From contig DUMF01000019.1 in the NCBI GenBank assembly GCA_012840015.1, positions 1 to 33,076 of the forward strand: a stretch of DNA of 33,076 nucleotides, given 5' to 3'. Position numbers and translations under genes: made by a program. The stretch's first letter is position 1. Each line of letters starts with the position of its first letter. Source of the stretch: Bacillota bacterium. GTDB lineage: Bacteria > Bacillota > Sulfobacillia > DUMF01. The notes under the pieces were generated by a model that saw only the letters and a list, made by a program, of their open reading frames with translations, made no database searches and was not told the origin of the DNA. This document shows positions 22,552 through 30,522 of this stretch, piece after piece.

Positions 22552-23733
22552 GTGAGAGAAGCGGTGATAATCAGTGCCGTGAGGACCGCCATCGGCACGT
22601 TCGGCGGGACTCTGGCAAATGTCCCCGCAACTGATCTGGGTGCTGTGGTGGTCAAAGAAGCGTTGCGCCGGGCAAACGTGGAGCCCAAAGACGTGGACGA
22701 AGTGATTATGGGTTGCATCCTCCAGGCGGGGCAGGGCATGCACGTATCCAGGCAGGTAGCCATAAAGGCTGGGATCCCAATCGAAACGCCGTGCTTCACG
22801 GTCAATAAGGTATGCGGGTCAGGGCTGAAGGCGGTGGCACTCGCGGCTCAGGCGATCCTGGCAGGAGACGCTGACGTAATTGTGGCTGGCGGCACGGAAA
22901 ACATGAATATGGCGCCGTACGCCCTTCCAAAGGCGAGGGCGGGCTACAGGATGGGCCACGCCCAGATGCTGGACCTGATGATACACGACGGGCTGTGGGA
23001 CGTTTTCACGGACGTGCACATGGGGGTTACCGCTGAGAACATAGCTGAGAAATACAAGATCAGCAGGGAAGAGCAGGATGACTTTGCGGCCTGGAGCCAG
23101 CAAAAGGCGGAGAAGGCCATCAAATCCGGCAGGTTCAAGGACGAGATAGTTCCCGTGGAGGTGCCTGGCAAGAAAAAGGGTGAAGTGATTAAGTTTGAGC
23201 AGGATGAGCACCCGAGGTTCGGCACCACTAAAGAGGTATTGGCTACGCTCAAGCCTGCCTTTAAGAAAGACGGCACAGTGACCGCTGGCAACGCTTCCGG
23301 CATCAACGATGGCGCAGCAGCTGTCGTCGTCATGTCGTCCAAGAAAGCGGAGCAACTGGGGCTGAAGCCGCTTGCTACCATAGTCAGTTATGCCTCCGCA
23401 GGTGTAGAGCCGGCTTTCATGGGGCTGGGCCCTATACCTGCCACTAGGAAAGCGCTGGCCAAAGCAGATATTACCCTCCGTGATGTGGGGCTCATAGAGG
23501 CGAACGAGGCTTTTGCGGCGCAGGCCATCGCGGTGGGGCGCGAGCTCGGCTTCGATATGGATAAGCTCAACGTAAACGGCGGCGCCATTGCGCTTGGCCA
23601 CCCGATCGGGGCGTCCGGGTGCCGCATCCTGGTAACCTTGCTCCACGAAATGGTGAAGCGTGACCAGAAATATGGCCTGGCCACTCTGTGTATCGGTGGC
23701 GGAATGGGAATCGCGATGGTAGTGAAACGTTGA
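22552..23733 (+). CDS. Acetyl-CoA acetyltransferase (thiolase)
   Basis: Condenses two acetyl-CoA to acetoacetyl-CoA or runs the reverse cleavage. The 393-residue protein is full length. The nucleophile Cys88 is in [11 protein letters not shown]. The other active-site blocks are [27 protein letters not shown] (catalytic His) and CIGGGMGIA (second Cys). GTG 22552 is preceded by AGGAGGGGGAGATC. Beside the AtoE-type carrier it would split acetoacetyl-CoA in short-chain fatty acid use, or feed butanoate-type synthesis; direction is not visible from sequence. No CoA-transferase (AtoDA) gene is nearby, so CoA activation must be encoded elsewhere. A strong terminator follows. Confidence 0.96.
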   Translation: MREAVIISAVRTAIGTFGGTLANVPATDLGAVVVKEALRRANVEPKDVDEVIMGCILQAGQGMHVSRQVAIKAGIPIETPCFTVNKVCGSGLKAVALAAQAILAGDADVIVAGGTENMNMAPYALPKARAGYRMGHAQMLDLMIHDGLWDVFTDVHMGVTAENIAEKYKISREEQDDFAAWSQQKAEKAIKSGRFKDEIVPVEVPGKKKGEVIKFEQDEHPRFGTTKEVLATLKPAFKKDGTVTAGNASGINDGAAAVVVMSSKKAEQLGLKPLATIVSYASAGVEPAFMGLGPIPATRKALAKADITLRDVGLIEANEAFAAQAIAVGRELGFDMDKLNVNGGAIALGHPIGASGCRILVTLLHEMVKRDQKYGLATLCIGGGMGIAMVVKR

Positions 23734-23738
23734 AGCTT

Positions 23739-23815
23739 GACTCGCCGCCTTGAAACGCCAAGGAACGACGTAATCGCAGAAGCAAAGAAAGGACTCGCAG
23801 GCGGCGAGTCTTTTT
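23739..23815 (+). terminator. Long-loop terminator after the thiolase gene
   Basis: GACTCGCCGCCT (23739-23750) pairs perfectly with AGGCGGCGAGTC (23799-23810), then TTTTT. The 48-base loop is unusually long for a simple terminator and may fold separately. Confidence 0.75.
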
Positions 23816-23829
23816 GCGTTCGCCCAGCA

Positions 23830-24130
23830 GGTCTGCTTAGCCGATGGGTTGGAGGAAACCCTGTCACCTGACCAACGTGAAGAAGGAAGGGAATGGAACG
23901 TAGCGCAAGGGAACTGGAGTTGGCTCTCGAGGTGGGTAACCTTGGATGAAGTAGGAAAGCCCGAGGGCTGGATAACCTGGAAAGATCGGACGGGTTCATG
24001 TTCATGCGGGGGCAGGCTTAACCGGGGAAGCCCCATATCATCCGAGTTAACTTGGCTGAGGTTGACCAGGAGCCGTGGATGAGGCCCGTACGCGCGGTTG
24101 TGTGAGAGAGATACCGTCAAACTAGTCACC
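23830..24130 (+). mobile_element. Probable group II intron 3' remnant
   Basis: Gene-free stretch. GAGCCGTGGATGAGG (24070-24084) and CGCGCGGTTG (24091-24100), followed by TGTGAGAGAG, resemble domain V of group IIA/IIB introns (GAGCCGU...ACGGUUC) and the domain VI start. The lower stem still pairs, with the AGC triad at 24071-24073, but the tip is shortened. Upstream runs such as GGCGCAAGG-like GCGCAAGGGAACTGGAGTT suggest more intron RNA; the 5' limit is uncertain. No reverse transcriptase is present. The domain V type differs from the group IIC fragment near 5959, so it is a separate event. Moderate confidence because this rests on short motifs. Confidence 0.5.
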
Positions 24131-24264
24131 TAGCGCTGCCTTACTCGTCTGTATTCTTTTGGTAAAAACATTATGTGTTGGAAAAGAATATGCTGGATAT
24201 AGTAAAATATGCATGTATTGTGTTTCATCCACCAGGAAAAGGAAAACGGGGAAAGGAGACGGGA

Positions 24265-25650
24265 ATGCAGTCCACTCTGCTGAGAAGGAACATCGGCATT
24301 GCGGCGGCGGTGCTGGCGCTCGGGCTTTGGTTTTCGAGCGGGCGTGTGACCGGGGCAGTGGCTTTCGGGGTCAAAGTGGATGGCTCGAGAGTGGCGGTAG
24401 TGCTCGGTAGATCTGAGAGGGAAGTAAAGCAGCTTGTGGATTCCGTCTGCCAGAGAGTGGTGGCTGAGGCAGCATCTAGAGAAGGAGTACCGGTTACTAT
24501 CATGAGCCAGATAGAGGTAGAACAGCTGCCCCGTGGCGAAGGCGTGTCCGCCGCGTTGGAACAGGGTGAGCTTGAGCGGAAGATTGCGGACTTAGTGAGG
24601 TTGGGCGGCCAGGGTTGGGCCATTAAAGTTGACGACAACCCAGTTGTGGCGCTGCGCACGGAAGAAGAAGCAAAGGATGTGATCACGGAGGTTCAGGCGG
24701 TGCTTGGGAGGGCGGCCAGCGCGAACTTCGACGATGCGCAGGTGATGATTAGCGAGACGCGCTTTAAGCAACGCGTGGAGATCGAAGAGCGTGCTGTACC
24801 TCTCAGCCTGTTTCAGGACAAAGAAACCGCCAAACGAATCCTGATAAGGGGGACAGACAGGGTGGCTGTGCACGTGGTTCAACGTGGGCAGACTCTGTGG
24901 GATATAGCTCGGAGGCACAATCTAACCGTAGCGCAGCTGAGGGCGGCTAATCCACAGCTTAAGTCGGATAGACTCCAAATAGGGGATCAGCTGAACGTGA
25001 TCGACTCAGAACCACTAGTGACGTGCCAGACTCAATCTCTCATTACATACAGGGCGTCTGTGCCTTATCCGACTCAGGTGGTCATGGATGAGGATATGTG
25101 GCCTTGGCAGGTGGTAGTCCGGCAAAAGGGCGTCCCGGGCGTGAAGCAAGTCACTGCCGAAGTGGTGATTGAAAACGGTCGGGAAATCTCCAGGCGGATA
25201 ATAGAAGAGGAAGTGCTGTCGGATCCGGTGCCTCAAGTGGAGGTGCATGGGGCCAAACAAATCCCAGCGCGGGGAAGCGGCGATTTTGCGTGGCCTGTGG
25301 TTGGGACGATCACCTCTGGGTACGGATGGAGGAGTTCGGGCTACCATCACGGGGTGGACATCGGATGTGACATTGGGACGCCTGTAGTGGCTGCGGATTC
25401 GGGAGTGGTCACGTTTTCCGGGTATAAGGCCTACTACGGGGAAATGGTAATAATCGATCACGGGCAGGGTAAAATAGTTACCGTTTATGGTCACCTGTCC
25501 AGGCGGCTTGTAAGTACCGGGCAGGCAGTAGAGAAAGGGCAGGTAATCGGGTATTCAGGAAGGACTGGGAGAGCGACAGGCCCTCACCTTCATTTCGAGG
25601 TGAGGGTTGATGGAGAGACGGTAGATCCTATGCGGTTCTACGGGGATTGA
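24265..25650 (+). CDS. LysM/G5/M23 cell-wall endopeptidase
   Basis: The 461-residue exported protein has an N-terminal membrane or signal segment (about residues 9-33) and an extracytoplasmic region. A LysM domain (about 201-246: VVQRGQTLWDIARRHNLTVA) binds glycan. A G5-like domain (about 250-330) has the typical IxxExVLSDPVPQV ending. The C-terminal M23 domain has HGVDIG (metal His362 and Asp366 region), TVYGHL and the HLHFEV His pair near 441-443. All zinc ligands expected for a lysostaphin-type endopeptidase are present, so it probably cuts peptide crosslinks. ATG 24265 follows GGAAAGGAGAC; the upstream in-frame ATG codons lack a ribosome site. It sits next to the WalRK operon, which controls such hydrolases in other Bacillota. 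Confidence 0.92.
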   Translation: MQSTLLRRNIGIAAAVLALGLWFSSGRVTGAVAFGVKVDGSRVAVVLGRSEREVKQLVDSVCQRVVAEAASREGVPVTIMSQIEVEQLPRGEGVSAALEQGELERKIADLVRLGGQGWAIKVDDNPVVALRTEEEAKDVITEVQAVLGRAASANFDDAQVMISETRFKQRVEIEERAVPLSLFQDKETAKRILIRGTDRVAVHVVQRGQTLWDIARRHNLTVAQLRAANPQLKSDRLQIGDQLNVIDSEPLVTCQTQSLITYRASVPYPTQVVMDEDMWPWQVVVRQKGVPGVKQVTAEVVIENGREISRRIIEEEVLSDPVPQVEVHGAKQIPARGSGDFAWPVVGTITSGYGWRSSGYHHGVDIGCDIGTPVVAADSGVVTFSGYKAYYGEMVIIDHGQGKIVTVYGHLSRRLVSTGQAVEKGQVIGYSGRTGRATGPHLHFEVRVDGETVDPMRFYGD

Positions 25651-25699
25651 AGTGGCAAGAAATTGGTAAAGTCATTTAATAGTAACAACCCAGTAATTA

Positions 25700-25778
25700 A
25701 GGTGTAATAGAGGGGTGTTATAGTAGTAACTGGAGCAGAGCGAACCTTTTCATGACCCCCTCTATTCATATAGACGCA
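25700..25778 (+). other. Untranslated stretch before a terminator, possible small RNA or 3' UTR
   Basis: TAGAGGGGT near 25709 can pair with ACCCCCTCTA near 25754-25764 across a 40-odd base loop. TTAAGG, a 16-base spacer and TATAGT form a possible promoter inside it. No known riboswitch was recognised. Confidence 0.3.
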
Positions 25779-25804
25779 GGTGCCCGACGGGCACCAATTT
25801 TTTT
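25779..25804 (+). terminator. Rho-independent terminator upstream of walR
   Basis: GGTGCCC (25779-25785), loop GAC, GGGCACC (25789-25795), AA and seven T. It ends the transcript from the M23 gene or a short independent RNA, and isolates the walR operon. Confidence 0.9.
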
Positions 25805-25811
25805 CTCCTGT

Positions 25812-25840
25812 TTGGCGTTTGCCTATTTTATGTTAACATA
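25812..25840 (+). promoter_or_regulatory. Candidate walR promoter with a palindrome
   Basis: TTGGCG (25812-25817), 16 bases, TAACAT (25834-25839). A perfect 12-bp palindrome TATGTTAACATA (25829-25840) covers the -10, and the flanking GCCTAT...ATAGGC extends the symmetry. A regulator could bind here; which one is unknown. Confidence 0.4.
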
Positions 25841-25903
25841 GGCCTTGGTAGCTGCAGGATATGCGGCGAAGAAAGTAGAATCACCTTTCTAGAGGTGTGC
25901 TGT

Positions 25904-26641
25904 ATGCCAAGGATCCTGGTAGTAGAAGACGAGAAGCCCATAGCTCAGATAATCGAGTTCAGGCTTAAGAAAGAAGGATTTCAGGTCGATAGCGTGGCTA
26001 CGGGTGAGCAGGCGATAGCCTACGTACGCAAGAACGTACCCGACATGATCCTTTTAGACATCATGTTACCGGGGCTGGATGGATTTGCGACTTGTCGAGA
26101 GATCCGCAGGATGGCGCAGGTGCCAATTATAATGGTGACGGCCAAGGAAGCGGAAGGCGACAAAATACTCGGCTTAGAACTTGGAGCAGACGATTACGTG
26201 ACAAAGCCATTCAGCCCTAGGGAACTTATCGCACGAGTCAAGGCAGTACTGCGCCGGACTTCCTCAACACAGACCGCAGGCGATTCATCAAACGGCGTGC
26301 CAGAGCCGACCAAGATCACCATTGGCCCTCTTACTGTGGACAGTTCGACCTATGAGGCGACCCGCAACGGAGAGAAGGTGGCCTTGACTGTAAGGGAATT
26401 CGAACTGCTCAGGTACCTGATGGTTCATCCAGGCAGAGTCTTGACCAGAGAGCAACTTTTGAAGGAAGTCTGGGGATACGAATGCCCGGTAGACACCCGT
26501 ACCGTTGACGTTACCGTGCGGCGACTGCGTGAAAAGATCGAAGACGATCCTGCTGCTCCCCAATTCATTCAAACTCGGAGGGGTGTAGGCTATTTCTTTC
26601 AGAGTCCTTCTACTGAAGAACGTGGGGACGATAGTCTTTGA
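25904..26641 (+). CDS. walR: WalR-type response regulator (OmpR/PhoB family)
   Basis: The 245-residue regulator has a receiver (VVEDEKP, phospho-acceptor Asp52 in LLDIMLPG, VTAKEAEGDKILGLELGADD, TKPFSPREL) and a C-terminal winged helix (LTVREFELLRYLMVHPGRVL, then WGYECPVDTRTVDVTVRRLR and RGVGYFF). This matches WalR/YycF. Known role: the two-component system that controls cell-wall hydrolase genes in Bacillota. ATG 25904 is favoured by AGAGGTG 6 bases upstream over GTG 25895. The walK start overlaps its stop (TTGA). The name rests on operon context with yycH and yycI. Confidence 0.93.
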   Translation: MPRILVVEDEKPIAQIIEFRLKKEGFQVDSVATGEQAIAYVRKNVPDMILLDIMLPGLDGFATCREIRRMAQVPIIMVTAKEAEGDKILGLELGADDYVTKPFSPRELIARVKAVLRRTSSTQTAGDSSNGVPEPTKITIGPLTVDSSTYEATRNGEKVALTVREFELLRYLMVHPGRVLTREQLLKEVWGYECPVDTRTVDVTVRRLREKIEDDPAAPQFIQTRRGVGYFFQSPSTEERGDDSL

Positions 26642-28383
26642 GGAGCAGTATCAGATGGCGCATCACGCTCATATACTTCTTGCTCATCCTCCTATCGATG
26701 GAGCTCGTAGGGGCTTTCTTGCTTCAATCCCTCGAGAAATACTTCGTTACCAGCTTCGTTTCCAACCTCACCTCGAAAGCGCAGCTCGTGGCAAGCCTGC
26801 TTGACAGGTACATGACCCCCGAGCCTGACAAGCGGAAGATCGACGCTTTCGTGGTGGAACTGAGCGGGCAGTCAGGTGCTGATATCGCTGTACTCGGCGC
26901 AGACGGTGCCTTCATTGCCGCTTCGGTAGAAGACCCCGAGGGCTTTCGCAACACTTTGAGTCAGTCCGATGCGGCGATGGCCATTTCGGGAGGAAGCACC
27001 CATTCCATCAGGGTAGATCCCGTCAGTGGCAAGAGAGCCCTTCACGTAGTGGTCCCTATTAGGTCTCAGGGCAGGGTTGCAGGCGCTGCTTACCTTGTGG
27101 CCTCGATGGAAGCCACGTACCGTACTATCGGTGACTTGAGGATGATCCTCCTTTCGGGCACGATGCTCGCACTGGGCGTGACCGTGGTGCTTGCCTACAT
27201 TCTTGCCCGGACTATGGTAGAGCCCATAGAAGACTTGACGGCGGGGGCTCGGGCGGTTTCTTCTGGAGACTTCAGCTATAGAATACGCGTTTCAAGCAAA
27301 GATGAAATCGGTGAGCTCGGGAGCGCTTTCAATTCCATGGCTCAGAGGTTGAGCAAGACGCTGGACGATATATCTAACGAAAAAGGCAAGCTCGAGGCGA
27401 TACTCGCCAACATGGCGGACGGAGTAGTGGCGACAGACGCTGGAGGAAAAGTAATCACCATTAACGCTGCCGCGAAAAGGCTTCTGGATGGAAGGCCTCC
27501 CGAGACCGTGCTTGAGCGTGAAGTATTGGATCGGGTACAGGCGGAGCGGATAGTGGACTCGCGGAGCATGAAACTGGGAGACCGGATCGTGAGGGCCATA
27601 TATGCGCCTTTCTCCCACGGTTCCGGCGAGCGAGCGGGTAGTGTGGTGGTGCTGCAGGACACTACGGAGCAGGTGCGGCTTGATGAGATGCGGAGGGATT
27701 TCGTGGCTAACGTTTCCCATGAGTTCAAGACTCCGCTCACGACCATAAAGAGCTACGTGGAGACTATACTGGATGGCGAAGTGGAGGAAGAAGAAACGAC
27801 TAAGAGGTTCCTTGAGACAGTGCTGGCCGAAACTGATCGCTTAGCGAAGCTCGTGAGGGAGCTCCTCGAACTGTCCAAATTGGATTCCGGCCAGGTACAG
27901 TGGCGGAAAGAGCCGCTCAATATGGTGGCACTGGCGAACGAAGTGGTAGAAAAAATGGCTCCGCAGTTCAAGAGCAAGTCCCTTGCGCTCACGATTCGGG
28001 CACAGGAGGATAGGCTGCAAGTTATGGGTGACGGTGACGCTATAGCCCGGGTGCTGAGTAACCTCCTGTCGAATGCTTTGGCCTTTACCCCAGAGGGGGG
28101 TAGCGTAGAGGTCATTGTATCTAAGTCGGATGGAGGTAAGTCAGTGCTCACCGAGGTGAAGGACACCGGGATAGGAATACCTCCCGAGTGCCTGCCCAGG
28201 ATGTTCGAGCGATTCTACAGGGTAGATAAGGCACGCTCCAGGGCTATGGGGGGCACTGGGTTGGGGCTTGCGATTTCGAAGCAAATCGTAGAGGGGCACG
28301 GAGGCAAGATATGGATCGAGAGCACGTTGGGCAAGGGCACAAAGGTATCGTTCAGTTTGCCCGCGCAGTGCGGCAATTCATAA
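26638..28383 (+). CDS. walK: WalK-type sensor histidine kinase
   Basis: The 581-residue membrane kinase starts at TTG overlapping the walR stop. TM1 is about residues 9-30, then an extracellular Cache-like domain (35-168) and TM2 169-191. HAMP (191-243) is followed by PAS (250-345, ILANMADGVVATDAGGKVIT). HisKA has SHEFKTPLTTIKSYVET with His361. The ATPase domain has LSNLLSNALAFTP, DTGIGIPPECLPRMFERFYR and GGTGLGLAIS. The order extracellular-HAMP-PAS-HisKA-ATPase is that of WalK/YycG. It would sense cell-wall state (lipid II or fragments, known of the family) and phosphorylate WalR. YycH and YycI encoded next are membrane partners of this kinase. Confidence 0.94.
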   Translation: MRSSIRWRITLIYFLLILLSMELVGAFLLQSLEKYFVTSFVSNLTSKAQLVASLLDRYMTPEPDKRKIDAFVVELSGQSGADIAVLGADGAFIAASVEDPEGFRNTLSQSDAAMAISGGSTHSIRVDPVSGKRALHVVVPIRSQGRVAGAAYLVASMEATYRTIGDLRMILLSGTMLALGVTVVLAYILARTMVEPIEDLTAGARAVSSGDFSYRIRVSSKDEIGELGSAFNSMAQRLSKTLDDISNEKGKLEAILANMADGVVATDAGGKVITINAAAKRLLDGRPPETVLEREVLDRVQAERIVDSRSMKLGDRIVRAIYAPFSHGSGERAGSVVVLQDTTEQVRLDEMRRDFVANVSHEFKTPLTTIKSYVETILDGEVEEEETTKRFLETVLAETDRLAKLVRELLELSKLDSGQVQWRKEPLNMVALANEVVEKMAPQFKSKSLALTIRAQEDRLQVMGDGDAIARVLSNLLSNALAFTPEGGSVEVIVSKSDGGKSVLTEVKDTGIGIPPECLPRMFERFYRVDKARSRAMGGTGLGLAISKQIVEGHGGKIWIESTLGKGTKVSFSLPAQCGNS

Positions 28384-29645
28384 GCGGGGATGCTTTCCAG
28401 GCCACCATGCTCCTTCTGTTAGTGTTAATCAGCCTGGGGTTGAGCAGCGTAGTTTGGATGGGCTCATCTTTCCCGCTTATTCGTCCGGAACGGGCGCAAG
28501 GACTCTCGGCGCCGGGAAATCACCGCGAAACGGATTGGAGAGAGCTGCTGGTCCCAAGGTCAGCGACGGTACATCTTTCGAGTAGGGATCACTTCTTGCT
28601 TCGATGCAACGACCCTCAGCTCGCCCATTTGTGGTCTGGTGGATCTCTAATCGAGGTTCTATCGGCGTTAAAGGCGGGGGCTCAACAAGATGTTAAACCT
28701 GAGGCAGTACAGTTTGACTCCCCGGGTGTCACCATTGAATTCGCCATGCCGTGGCAATATGGGGGCATGGAGGTGGAGTCGCTGACGATCGCAGGAGGGA
28801 AGAACCCGAACGCGATACTGAAAATGGCGGAGGAACCAGGCAGGTGGGTTCGTTTTCCATTGAAGTCTTTGCCTGTTCCGGTAGACACGCTGCTCAGGGA
28901 GTTCGACCCGAAGACAGCGGCGAGGGCGGTAGAGCTGCCTACATCATATGGGCAGGCGGCTTTAGAAAAGGGGATATTCGTCCCAGTGGAAGATGTTGAA
29001 TTCATCCATTATGCGGGGGATTACGACCTGCAGGGTAACGAAGCACTAGCGACATTTTTCATGGATTCGGCGATGCTTCGCAGGGTGATGGAGAGAGACG
29101 GTGCTGTGATTTTCACCGATGGACAACGCGGGCTGAGGCTCTACCCGAGCGGCGAGATCGAATTCACGTGGCCTCAAGGCGAGGAAACACAAGCGAGCCT
29201 GGACCGACAGAAGGCTCTGGAAGAGGCTGGCAAGTTCGTTTCGCAGCATGGCGGCTTTCCTGTGGAATCGCGCGTGAAGTCGGTCAGAGAGGCCGGTGAG
29301 GGCTACCACGTGGAGATAGATTATTTCGTGGACGGCTATCCGGTGTTGCGGCGGGGCGGAAGTGCGATACAGTTGGACGTGGATAGGTCTGGCGTAAAGA
29401 GGTACTTCAGGGGTGTGAGGAAGGCCTCGCGCGTGGTAGACACTTTACAGGATGAACTTTCGTGGAAAGACGCACTGGCGATTGCTGTGAGATCCCAGGC
29501 ACCTGATGGCAAGGCAGTTACCGTGGTCCGGCGTATATACCGCTGTTACATTGACGAAGGTTCTCTCAGGCCGGCCTGGGCCGTGGAGACCTACCGGGGA
29601 ATTATCGTGGTTGATTCCGTTTCAGGACAGGTGACCCTGCTTTGA
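28368..29645 (+). CDS. yycH: YycH-family regulator of WalK
   Basis: A single N-terminal membrane anchor (about residues 14-33, MLLLLVLISLGLSSVVW) and a large extracytoplasmic domain, the layout of YycH, which with YycI modulates WalK through membrane contacts. Sequence similarity is weak by eye; the call rests on topology and on its position between walK and yycI. The GTG at 28368 gives a conventional short cytosolic start and overlaps walK by 16 bases; the ATG at 28311 would require a 73-base overlap. No strong ribosome site is seen for either, so translation is probably coupled. The C-terminal part (EDALAIAVRSQA-like and VVDSVSGQVTLL) resembles the YycH/YpeB-like beta fold. Confidence 0.82.
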   Translation: MRQFISGDAFQATMLLLLVLISLGLSSVVWMGSSFPLIRPERAQGLSAPGNHRETDWRELLVPRSATVHLSSRDHFLLRCNDPQLAHLWSGGSLIEVLSALKAGAQQDVKPEAVQFDSPGVTIEFAMPWQYGGMEVESLTIAGGKNPNAILKMAEEPGRWVRFPLKSLPVPVDTLLREFDPKTAARAVELPTSYGQAALEKGIFVPVEDVEFIHYAGDYDLQGNEALATFFMDSAMLRRVMERDGAVIFTDGQRGLRLYPSGEIEFTWPQGEETQASLDRQKALEEAGKFVSQHGGFPVESRVKSVREAGEGYHVEIDYFVDGYPVLRRGGSAIQLDVDRSGVKRYFRGVRKASRVVDTLQDELSWKDALAIAVRSQAPDGKAVTVVRRIYRCYIDEGSLRPAWAVETYRGIIVVDSVSGQVTLL

Positions 29646-30493
29646 ACTGGACAAAGGCCAGGACCACACTGATAATCGCTTTTCTGTGCCTGGACATCTT
29701 TCTGGGTATAAGAGTATGGGGCATCCTGCAGACTTCACCCGGAAGTCAGAGTCGGTTGGTGGAAGTGAAGCAGGCCAAGGAACAGCTAGCTCAGATAGGC
29801 GTCCAGGTACTGTGCGAGGTACCGTTGCAGGCCGTGCCTTCAAGCTTGGTAATGGTGAAGCCCCTGTTCCGGGAGCCGGAGGCGGCGGCGAGAGCGTTGT
29901 TGGGCGAGGTGGCCGGCGCCAGCGTGGTGAATCTGGGCTCGGCCACGGTATATAAGAAAGGCAGCATAACGATGAGCGTGGACAAAGGTTCGATACTGGA
30001 GTATCTGGATCGGTCAATCGGCGGCGGTCTCGGGGACACGAAGGATGACACGGCTGTAGCAGCCGTGAAGCAGTTTATGTCAGATAAGGGCTTGACAGTC
30101 AGCACCAGTAATTTTCATGTGTCACGCCAGGGAGAACTTGCTATAGTTAATGCGGAACAAACCGTTGGTCGGATGCCTCTTTTCGGGACGTGCATATATG
30201 CGGAGGTTTTAGGCGGAAAAGTGCGCCGCTTTAAGCTTCAGGGACTTGACGTCCAAGGGGCGAGCGGTTATCGCAAGGCATTGGTTCCCGTAAGCGAAGC
30301 CCTTCAGCGGGCCGGCAGGGAAATCGTTCGTATGGAGGGCAAGGGTGAAATCGTCTCGATAGAACAGGGGTATTTCACAGAGATTTACGACGCCAGCCAA
30401 TGGGAAGTTGTCCCCGCCTGGCGGGTGAAAGCTTCCAGTGGATTGGAATTAATATTGAACGGCTATACGGGCGAATTGGAGTCTGCAAAGTAG
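29642..30493 (+). CDS. yycI: YycI-family regulator of WalK
   Basis: The 283-residue protein starts MNWTKARTTLIIAFLCLDIF, close to the usual YycI start (MDWxxxKxxLIxxFLxLNxF), with one membrane anchor at about residues 8-27. The rest is extracytoplasmic; the end WEVVPAWRVKASSGLELILN with YTGELE matches the YycI/YycH C-terminal fold. The TTG start overlaps the yycH stop (TTGA). It is expected to bind YycH and WalK at the membrane. A 29-base gap leads to murA, which is probably in the same transcript. Confidence 0.88.
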   Translation: MNWTKARTTLIIAFLCLDIFLGIRVWGILQTSPGSQSRLVEVKQAKEQLAQIGVQVLCEVPLQAVPSSLVMVKPLFREPEAAARALLGEVAGASVVNLGSATVYKKGSITMSVDKGSILEYLDRSIGGGLGDTKDDTAVAAVKQFMSDKGLTVSTSNFHVSRQGELAIVNAEQTVGRMPLFGTCIYAEVLGGKVRRFKLQGLDVQGASGYRKALVPVSEALQRAGREIVRMEGKGEIVSIEQGYFTEIYDASQWEVVPAWRVKASSGLELILNGYTGELESAK

Positions 30494-30522
30494 AATCTGG
30501 CAAGTGGATTGGGGCGAGTGCG

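Noticed and set aside
23849-24082. 77-residue + ORF between thiolase and M23 genes
   Set aside because: No ribosome site, overlaps the intron-like RNA, and has no family resemblance.
22819-24129. 436-residue minus-strand ORF
   Set aside because: Antisense to the thiolase gene and the intron remnant; length reflects codon bias of the GC-rich sense strand, not a real gene.
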